From Undaria pinnatifida (Eukaryota; Sar; Phaeophyceae; Laminariales; Alariaceae): a DNA stretch of 64,000 nucleotides. The position numbers and the translations under genes are program-made. Each line of letters opens with the position of its first letter. The first letter of the stretch is position 1. Of this stretch, positions 36,101-46,300 are shown one piece after another. The stretch spans positions 9,481,599-9,545,598 of the forward strand of contig JABAKD010000010.1 in the NCBI GenBank assembly GCA_012845835.1, written 5' to 3'. The notes below the pieces were generated by a model. The model was given only the letters and a program-made list of their open reading frames with translations. It had not been told where the DNA came from and searched no databases.

Positions 36101-36377
36101 GATCCACTTTCAAGGCTCAAAAGCTTGGCATACATAGTTTCGACAGCAGTGGCCCTTCTCGAGCACCCCGCCCCCTTCGCTGTCGTGAGACTTACCCCTG
36201 AATAATGGCAGCAGCCTGTCCGGGAGACATGGGAATCTTTTCGTCCACCGCAATCTGAGAGGACTCCTCCGAAGCATTGTCGTAGCTGCTGGTGGTACCT
36301 TCAAAAGCGGTCGACGACTCCCAAGTATCGTCATCGCTTCGCGACCTCGACTCACTCTCGCTCCGTGGAGTAGCCAT
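30126..36377 (-). CDS. Ten-exon IQ-WW-WW-coiled coil-SAM-FKBP protein
   Basis: Exons (minus): 36,377-36,196; 35,795-35,576; 35,115-34,981; 34,152-34,113; 33,610-33,433; 32,785-32,695; 32,222-32,094; 31,849-31,748; 31,405-31,298; 30,695-30,126 (TAA). The total is 584 aa. Modules: acidic Ser-rich start; WW1 about 97-123 (YFYYSN..QWVTP); IQ motif 142-157 (LQCFVRGSCARKK); WW2 163-189 (WFYVNK joined across an intron to TTTWEKP); Glu/Lys-rich coiled coil about 200-245; SAM domain about 256-318; acidic linker; FKBP domain 396-519; Gly tail. Both WW domains keep the second Trp but lack the first. The FKBP keeps equivalents of Tyr26, Tyr82, His87 and Phe99, but Trp59 is Ile, Asp37 is Glu and Phe46 is Leu, with a 20-residue Gly/Ser/Arg insert. 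Prolyl isomerase activity and calmodulin binding are therefore plausible but unproven. Two junctions are weak: exon 1/2 (see findings) and the exon 5 acceptor, where a better-looking site at 33,579 is out of phase. The rest agree in phase. Confidence 0.85.
32870..33110. repeat. Old dispersed repeat in intron 5 of the FKBP gene
   Basis: GTTAACCCCTTGG, GTGGCCGATGCGATAATC and TTTTTCGACGAA blocks occur in the same order as in 19,960-20,200 and, less clearly, 880-960. Only weak similarity is visible by eye. Confidence 0.3.
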
Positions 36378-37380
36378 TATCTTGATTTAGTTGCCAACCC
36401 GGAAGTACTACTGTTCTTGTACCAGGTACAAGTACAAGATATTTTTCTGCGCCAACGATATTTTCCGCCAATTTGAGCGACGGACGACCTTCACCTGGCG
36501 ATGAGAACGCCGAGCACAGGTTTATTTTTCCACAGCGGCGGCGAGGGCGGCGGAGTTGGTGAGGACAACTCAGTTCTGCCGAAGGCTTGGCAAAACACTG
36601 ATGATGTCGTATTAGGGAGGCACTAACAGCCTGGTCGGAAAGCGACAGCGAAAATATGAAATACCCTGTACACTTACTCGTACCTGATATTCTATCAACA
36701 CGCTGCTGCGCTTTCTGCGCATGATTGATGGCGGTACTGACCGAACAGTACGAGCACAGCGAAGATTGGCGAGAGACACGAGTCTTGAGCAAAACCAAGC
36801 CGATAAAAAATCAACTCACGATCGTCAACAGCTCGCCTAACCGGCAGACGGTGCCACGCCAGTGTTGTGCTGAGGTGCCGGTGCACTGGCTGGACACCGG
36901 ACACCGAGTTACAGCAGCAGTAGCAATGCGGCAAGTATCGCTGCACAAGGCGGCGAAAAAGCGAAAAACGGTTGAACCGCAAGACCTCGGGACGACGAGA
37001 CCGCACGAAAAACAAATGTTGGGCGTTTTATGTTGCTGTTCGGGACGAATATCACTATGGGCTAAAATGTAAGGATTGTTTATCATGATATGTATTTGTA
37101 AACGAATCTTATAGGTTAGGATCGTTGTGCGATTTTTGATCTGACTGAAATTCCCCCGCATTTTTCCGTTCTCCGTGGCGACTTTTAGGCAGTGTTGCTT
37201 CACCTTGTGTTGCTTTTCTGTGCATCAGTCTCCAACACCACAGCTAGAACCTCAGCTGCTCTGTCTCCTTCTATCTGCTTCATCTGCGCTCTCTGTGTAT
37301 CCTGCCCACAGCAGCAGTACTGGAGGGGTATCTACCATCTCCAGGACTGCGTGGCTGCAACTTATTGCGGTATTGCACCC
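36378..37380. promoter_or_regulatory. Divergent intergenic region of about 1 kb
   Basis: It separates the start codons of the FKBP gene (leftward) and the dehydratase gene (rightward), so the promoters of both should lie here. It contains a 17 bp palindrome, CTTGTACCAGGTACAAG, at 36,416-36,432, only about 40 bp upstream of the FKBP start codon. No TATA box or other core element can be assigned with confidence. Confidence 0.4.
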
Positions 37381-40300
37381 ATGCTGAAGTCCTTCAGTGC
37401 GCCTTTGCCGGCTGTGGTGGTGGTGGTGGTGATCGTCGAACTGCTTGCAATTTCTGCGCTCCTACCAACCATCAGCGCCTTCCTCGTTGGTGCTCCCATC
37501 CCCTACTACAGCCACTCTAGGCCTGAACCTACCGCACGATCTCGGCAGCAGCTGGAGCAACCATACCGCCACCGGCATCACCGCCACCACCACCACCCGC
37601 AAAGGGGCGAAGGATTGTCCATGGACTTGAGAATGGTTCCCAATCGGCCGCACCCTACCAGGGTCGCTTTTCAGGTAGGTGAGTATGTAGCTTGCTGGGC
37701 TTGGGGTTGGGGCGTCCATCCCACGGGGACCACAGATTAGCCTCGAGACGAGAGATAGACTGATGTTCTGCCGTTCATTGAAAGGTGTTCTGGGTGCTCT
37801 TGTAGTAAGACAGAACCTGCAGCAGGAGTACCGGCATACATTTTGAGCAGTATTTCCCCCTGCTGGTATTGATGGTGAGGAGATATACCAGGCCACCATC
37901 ATCGCCAAGCAGACCATCATCGCCGAGGCGTGCTGTATGCTGCTTCGAGCGTATATGTATACCATAGGTATGTGTGTGTGTCCTGTGGTTGCATGATGAG
38001 GAAATGAGGAAGGACATATACATCCTGTTGACCCTGATAGCTACACTGTAGTTGTAAGGGGAGTCGCCGACCTATGAGGACACACAACTCGTAATGCGCG
38101 CGATCGGAGTATCACACACAGCTTGCAAAGATGAGTTTCGACGAAATCTTCGATCTCACAGCTGGAGTGTATTTTCATTTTTTATAATATATCCATTCAA
38201 AGAGCCTGGACAAGAGCGTCCGTCCATCTATCATAGCGCTTCATGGGTATCAGGTGTGCCCTGGCTTGCTGCTTGCCTGTCGCGCAAAGGTACAAGTACT
38301 TGTGCTGGCCTGTACAGCAGCAGAACAGCAGTTCGTGTATTTTCGTACCGTTATGTATTTCCAATTATTTTTTCCAGGGCATGTCATGGGCCGACATTGC
38401 GGGCTGGGCCGGGCCGGGCCGAGAGTTTTGAAAATTTGATGGGCCGGGTCGGGTCGGGCCGGGCCGGGCCGGGCCGGGCCGGGCCGAGAGTTCTGAAAAC
38501 TTGGTGGGCCGGGCTGGGCCGGGCCGAGAGTTTTGAAACTTTGATGGGCCGGGCCAGGCTGCGGCCCATCGTGTGGAAATTTAATGGGCCGGGCCGGGCC
38601 GCGGCCCATCATGTGGAAATTTGAAGGGCCGGGCCGGGCCGCGGCCCATGAAATGTGGTGTACTGTACTATTGCTGCTATAATATGTGCGATGACGAATT
38701 CCACCCTGCCCATGAGATGGCCCACGCGTTTTTACGGGCCGGCCCGGGCCGCGGCCCATCATATGTGATGAGCGGTAAGTACTATTAATACTATGACGAC
38801 TTCGATGTCCGCCCTGGCCATGCGAAGCAACCAACCCACATTTACTGGCCGAGACACGGGCCGGCCCGCGTGTAACCTGTGCAAATAAAAGCCGCAGAAG
38901 AGCCGTTCACAGTTCGTTTTGCAGCAAAAAACAGCAGCAACAACAGGCGAGGAAAACAAATGGATTCGATACTCACTCGCGATATGCATACTGAACGAAA
39001 ACTGAAGACTGAAGATGGTTTATAAATCAGGCGTATCTCTGCATACCAAGCACAACCCGCTGTTGCTGCTGCCAGCGCCAGAGTAAACTATACTCCGGAC
39101 AGAACGCAAGCAGAACCAAACAACAAACGGCCCTAAGAAACAACAACTGCTGCTTTGTATACTTGCCCCATAAGCAACCTTGACGAGAGTGCAGCTGCTC
39201 ATCCACATGTTGCAGCCTATCACGTCTCACGAGCACCACACTCTTCTAGACTACATATCCTACATCCCCTTCAACGACAGCCAGGCTTCGTAGCGCCTTC
39301 GCGCATACGTGCTTCATCTCTGGCTGTTCGTCAAAGAGGACGGCTGAGTGGCCAAAGCCCCCCACGAGAGAAGGAGCACCCTTCCCAACCGGCGCCTTGC
39401 AGAGGGGGGGTGGGGACTCTGACGAAGCGCCGCCCACATGATTGCGTTGTTGAGTCGATGTCGACGGCCCCGTGACCTGTGCCAGAGGAATTTAGAGAAA
39501 TACAATCATGAACGGGGGTTAGAAGGAAATGTTATGTGCGTATCATGGTATCAGCTGTTTCTTGTCTATGCAGCAGTACGAAGCACCAAGCAGATCATAG
39601 AAGTTATCAGATTTTTATAACTTTGAGTAATTGCAATGCACAGCAGCAAGCAGCACTTTTACAAGGAATTGAACGATTTAGGCCGTTTCTTATAGCATTG
39701 GATTCTCATCTTCGATTCCGCCAGAATCCGATTCGGGCCAATTTCCGCCTTCTTATAGACACGGATTTTGGCACAATCCAATTCGGAAAAATCCGATTTC
39801 AGCTTTTCGAGTTGCGGCCACTCGGATTCCTGACCAAAATCCGAGACGCTGCCCAACCCGGATTTCTGTCTTGGATTATTTGAAACTCTCTGGTTGCGCC
39901 GCGCGCGCGCACACACACACACACATCGGGCTACCCCACATGCGTGCTGCAGTGCCGGCGCTGTTAGGGCTGCTGGGCGTCGCCCGTGGGCTAGCCTACG
40001 AACTTGGCTTGCCCTCGGGACGCGTGGTGCACCATCAAATGGCCGCGACAGCGAGAGAAAAAGCTGGTGTCGACGTTTCTGCTGTCTTTGCCACCACGCT
40101 AGCTGCCTTCCATCTGCAGCAGCAGCGTAGTGTCGCCACCTGGGACCTCATCTTACAAGGCTACGAAGACGAGCTAGAGCCCGACACAGAGGACGATGAG
40201 ATGTCAAGGGCTGGTGCCTCTTGGTCCGGCATGTTTGCAACGTCTGTGTGGTCTGCTGCGTGTGGTCTGCTGCCTCTGCGCTGCGTCTGTATGTCTGTAT

Positions 40301-43300
40301 CGGTCTGCTGTGTGCTGCTGCTGCTGCTGCTGCTGTGTGGTGTTGGGTTTTGCGCGCGCTGTTTTCAAAAAAAATTGACAGTCCTGCTGAAATCCGTCTG
40401 ACAAAATCCGTTCGCTATAAGAAAGGTCGGGCTTTCTTCTCCGCCCGAATTTTGCCGAATCGGATTCTGGCGGAATCGAAGATGAGAATCCAATGCTATA
40501 AGAAACGGCCTTAGGACCCCTCCAGCAGTCGGTCCGGGCCAATGTAATTTGAAATTTGATGGGCCGGGCCGGGCCGCAGCCCATCCTCTGAAAAGTTGAC
40601 GGGCCGGGCCGGGCCGCGGCCCGGCCCCCCTGGCCCGGCCCCTGAAAATTTGATAGGCCAGGCCGGGCCACGGCCCATCCTCAAAAAAATTGATGAGCCG
40701 GGCCGGGCCGTGGCCCATCCACAAAAAATTGATGGGCCGGGCCGGGCCGTGGCCCATCCTATGAAAATTTGGTGGGCCGGGCCAGACTGCGGCCCATCAA
40801 ATAAAAAATTAATGGGCCGGGCCGGGCCGCAGCCCTTGAAAAAAAACGTGATGGGCCGGGCCGGGCCGGGCCGGGCCGCGGCCCACTACATGAAAAAATG
40901 ATGGGCCGCCCCACCAGCGCCGGCCCATGACAAGCCCTGTTTTTCTCCGTTGTTTCATACGCGTGCTCATTGCGGTTGGCATTGCATGCATGGCCTAATC
41001 AATAATCACTATTAATAATCACCTTTCTGTATTTGCAATGTTTTTGTTGTTGTTGTTGTTGTTCTCACATTAACTCGCATAATCAAGTCCGTGGTCACAG
41101 GACAGGCTCCAGTCACTCTGAAGCTGAGGAATACCCCAGGGAAAAACACACACAACCCAAGGTGGTACACGCATATATCACAGCTGACGCAATTCATGCC
41201 TCCACCAGAAACATATAAAAGTGAAATCGGGAGTCAGTCTACGATGGGCCAGGTCCAGGCCTGTGCATACGTCTCACTACTCACGCCCGGAGAAACCAAA
41301 TATTCCGATTGCCACCCAAGGAAGACTACCACGTATATATTACACGTAGTATCTATCACTCCGCATACGCACGACAGGCATAAGTCAACTGGAGAAAAAG
41401 AAACAAAGAAAAGAAAAGAAGATAAAGGAAAGGAAAGGAAAGGAAAGAAAAGAGAAGAAAAACGAAACACAACGAAAAAGGCAAGCAAAGAGAAGAAAAA
41501 GACACTGTATACAAGCTGGACAGGCCAAGACGCTCAAAACAAGCCAATATCGCTGTGCTGCGCTCATTTTTTCGAGTTCAGACCTGAAATTTTGACACGT
41601 GATTTGGACCAAGCTCACCAAAACAGTACTTGGCGAACTCAAAAAAGAAAAAAATATATCCGTTGACTTTTCATCAATTTCATGATTTTGGAAAACTTTT
41701 GGCCGGCCACATGTCGGCCATTTTTTTTTTTTTTTGAGTTCGTTAAGTACTGTTTGGTGAGCTTGGTCCCAATCACGTGTCAAAATTTCAGGTCCTAACT
41801 TCAAAAATTGAGAGGTGCATGGCCAAGTTTCCACCGAAGGATCTCTGCATACAAATTTACACATATTTCAGGGATTCATCGATAGCTTTCGAACGAAAGT
41901 GACCCATGAAATGAAACGCGTACGATGTCTTTACTCCTCGTCCCAAGATGTACATGCCCAGAAAAATTGAGCCAATTCCATCCACGTTGTATTTCGAGCA
42001 TTTTTAGAAAAAGCAACACAAAAAATTCATAAAAAAAAAAAGCTCAAACTAGGAGACGTGAGTTGCAACCACTTTTTTGGGCACCAACTTGGCAGATTCT
42101 CAAGCTGGAGGGCTTAAAATGACCACCGTATCTAGCTGATTACGAAGATATGCTCAGTTTGTAGTGGGTCACTGTCGTTCAAAAGATATGCCCGACTGAC
42201 GGATTATGGGTTTCTTGGCCGGCCCAGCTTGTACAAGTAGCACGATCTCATACCAGGTAGTTTGTGACCTCAGAGCTCGTCTCTCTATGAGGCATTTTTT
42301 CGCACACTTCTAGGCATAACGGACACTGGTTGTGCTGGATGCAGATGGGTGGAAATACCACTTTGATGTGAAGAACACACGTACATACGCTTGAGAGGTC
42401 GTTGCTGCTGTTGTAGTTGTTGTTCTTACATTGTTCTTACGTTAAGGGTCGGTCTTGGCGATACGTACACCATTACCTGCCTTCGGCCTGCCCCGTCCTT
42501 GGGGTGGGCCGAGGAAGCCCGCGAGGACCTGCAGCGGTCTAGCGGCAGTCACACGGGCATCGAGCCTCGGGCTGGGTAGAGAGGGAACCTTGCGCGGTCT
42601 GGCTAGTGAACTGCTCACTCTAAGGACCGCGTGGGGTGGTGGTGATGGGTTTTCTTTTTAACCCCGACGCCGAGGAGTTCATCCCCGGGGCAGGACGGGT
42701 ACATCACCACAGCAGAGAGCGCAGCGTGGGCAGCTTGGGGAGTGGAGAGGCTGGCCACCGCGTGGGTACGCATGCACGACAGGAAGGATGGGAGTGTCGG
42801 CGTTGGCTGGGACGGCTGCACCCAGCCAGCGGAAACCAAGGCGCGAACCGGGCTACGAAACGGAGAGCCACAATCATCACATTAATAGAGAGAAAAAAGA
42901 AACAACAGAAACAGAAACGGAGGAGGGGACGAGCCTCTCGTCGGCTGGCCGAGAAAGCAGCACGCGAGACTCGTAAGAGACGGAAGGCGGCACTTGTGGC
43001 GGTAGCGACCTACAACGTGCGTACCCTGGCCGTAAAGGGGAAGAACGGGTATGGGCATGACGAGCGTGTACTGGCGAAAGGCCAGCAACTCGGCTGTGAC
43101 TTCATTGGCCTGCAGGAAACTCGACGGCCCGGCAACACGAGATTCAGTGCAGCTGGATACCAAGTTTTTTGCTCAGGTCAGGAAAAAACAGCAGCGAGGC
43201 AAGGGCTGTACGGAGTAGGTCTAGCAGTTAAGGACTCAATATGCCGTAAGTCTAGGTTCACCCAGCAGTTCATTGACGAACGGCTTATGTCTATGCGCTT

Positions 43301-46300
43301 TGAGTTGGATGGTCGATGCGATGCTGTTAATTTCGTCGTTGCGTACGCCCCAACTGATTGTACCAAAGACACCAAGCTGAAAGGTATTTTCTGGCAAAAG
43401 CTGGAGGACCTGGTTGAACAGATCCCCACTAAAGAGTGTTTGTTTGTACTGATGGATGCTAACGCGCGAACTGGGCAGAGGATGGAAGGGTGCGGTGATG
43501 ATGAAAGTAGGGTGCTTGGAGCATACGAACGAGATGCTCGTAGCGATAATGGCAAACGACTTTTGTCGTTCGCTACCAATTGCAAGCTAGCTCTCACCAA
43601 CACATTTTTCAGCACGCGCAAGGGTGGGATATCGCATACGTACAACGGCACCAGCCCGAATGACCGTAAGAGGATAGACTACATCCTAACCCGCCAAGCC
43701 CATCGACCTAGAGTACATGATGTTAAAGTCATCCCACAGCCTCCGCCACCAGCTAAGGCCGATTCAGACCACAACATTGTGTACATCAAGGTCCGACTTA
43801 GTGGTCACTTTTCGTCCAACAGAAAAATGCTGAAACCCCCAAAACGCCGAGAATTCGACAGGCAGCTTTTTTTATCCGACGGAAAGCGTCGCCAACGAGT
43901 AATCGCGAGGGTTGTTTCCACTCTCAACCAACCTATCCAGCCCCGTAACACGTCTGGCATGGTTGAGTTTTTCACCACGACTATCATCGATGCTGTAGAG
44001 AAAGAGGTGCCACCTCCACCACGTCGCCACCGCCGGCATGGTTGGTGCGAGCCTGCCGAAACTTCGGCCGCTTTCAGAGTAGCATGGACAGCGAGGGAGG
44101 ATGCGAGACAATTCTTGCGTGCCAACCCCCGAGATAGTGTAGCGTGGAAGAAATTGAGATCTGCGTGTGCGAATCTGCAGGAAGTGGTTGCCGCAGGAGT
44201 ACAAGCGTACTTTGAAGAGTACCTCGCCGAAACCGAGAGACTCCTAGCGAGTAACGATCAACGAGGGTTCTACAAGCACCTGAAGAGTACGGTGGGATTG
44301 CAAGGTACAAAAGCGAGGAGCGAGCAGTTTATTATGGACGAGGATGGCACGTTGTTGCGGGATCAAGCGCGAATTCGTGAACGATGGGCGGGGCACTACC
44401 ACAAACTCTTGAACACGAAATCGCTGAAACTCGATCCCACGATCATCGACCTCTTGCCACCGCGACCGCTTAAACTATCGCTTGGAGATGAACCATCCAT
44501 GGACGAGATGATGGATGCGATTAAGGGCATGTCAAATTGGAAAGCCGTTGGACCAGACGGTCTCCCGGTCGAACTACTAAAACTTGACCACCCCGCTTTC
44601 GTCCAGTGTTTTCACAATATCCTTGTCAACGTGTGGGTAACGGGCGAAGTCCCCCAGCAATGGAAAGATGCTATCATCAAGACCCTTCACAAAAAAAAGG
44701 ATCGAACTGATTGCAACAATTACAGAGGGATCTCGCTTGTTGCCCACGCAGGCAAAATATTGTTGAAAATCGTTGCGTCCCGCCTTAGCAACTACTGCGA
44801 GGCCGAGGAAATACTTCCTGAAGAACAGTGCGGCTTCCGTCCCGCACGGTCGACGGTCGACATGCTGTTTGTCGTGCGCCGGTTGCAAGAGCTCGGGCGA
44901 CAGAGGAAAATCCCCCTGTACATGTGCTTCATCGATCTGCAGAAAGCGTACGACTCTGTCGACCGGGAACTGTTGTGGGAGGTACTCACACGCCTTGGCG
45001 TACCAACCAAGATGCTTACAGTTATCCGCAACTTCCACGAAGGCATGCGGGCTCGCGTGCGTGCGGATGACGGCGAGCACTCGGATTGGTTTAATGTCAC
45101 CCAGGGGCTGCGGCAAGGCTGCGTGCTATCACCGTTACTGTTCAACGTGTTCTTCGCTGCTGCGATACACGTCGTGCTGGTACGCTTCAGCAAAGACGAA
45201 AGCATCGTAAGGGATTTGGTTCACCTCGAAGAGGGCAGTGCAGTCGGAAAAGAGGAACCGTTGGCATGCGTGCAAAGGGCTGTGTGGGGCATGTTGTACG
45301 CAGATGACGCAGGAATTGTTTCGAAGTCGGCGGAAGGCCTTGCTAAAATGATGACAGTCATCGTGACTGTCTTCGAAGCAGCAGGCCTCACGGTATCGGA
45401 AAAGAAGACAGAGACGATGCTGCTACGAACACCGGACCAGACATCCCTCGCCCCACCGCTCGCGATCGAAGCATCAGGCCAGAGGTATAAACAGACGACC
45501 CAGTTTTTATACCTAGGCGGCATTATCCACGAAAGCGCTGACCTCTCGCTCGAAATCGAACGACGGATCCGTCTCATGCGGGCATGCCTCAAACGGTTTG
45601 GCCCGGAATTGTATGACAGGACGACCGCCCCGCTTAGTCTGAAAGTCCGCATGCTGAAGGCCGAGGTCATTGAGACCCTGCTGTACGGGTGTGTGACGTG
45701 GACCCTCAATGCGGACCACTTCGCCAAGCTCCGATCAGCCCACCACGAAGTCCTTTTGCGAGTCATTGGCTTCCAGCGCCGATTACGCACCGACCACACC
45801 ACCCTCTCGTACGCGAAGGCCCTCAGGATGACACGATGCGAGAGCATCGAAACGACCATCCGTAAACGGCGGCTCTTCTTTGCCGGGGCCCTGGTGCGAC
45901 AACACAAGGGGCGACTGCCCCGTCGGTTGATGTTCGGGACGATCGCTGGTGGGGAGAACCCGAAACCAGGCGGACAACTTAAGACTTGGCCTAGAGCCAT
46001 AGCTGAGGACCTTAGGGTGTTCAAAGCCAACGAGGGATCAACGGAACACTCCCCCTTAGTTTTTGGAGTTGGGACCGCGCTGTGGCCCACTGCAGCAAAA
46101 AAGGTGGGCAAGTGGTACCGGGGGGTCCTCGAAGCAGCTGAACGGTTCATGGGCAGGTGGCACGAGGATGAGGCAAAGCTGAGTAGACAGCGCCGCGCAT
46201 CCGCCGTGGGTGGTGTCGAAGGGAACGGGGGGAGGGGGGGCAGCAGGAGGGGTAGAAGGAACACCGCCCAAGGGTATGGGGGCAGGGGGGGGGACAGGAG

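Noticed and set aside
38094-38624. 176-codon frame on +
   Set aside because: Starts in repeat family A and continues into the GGGCC array.
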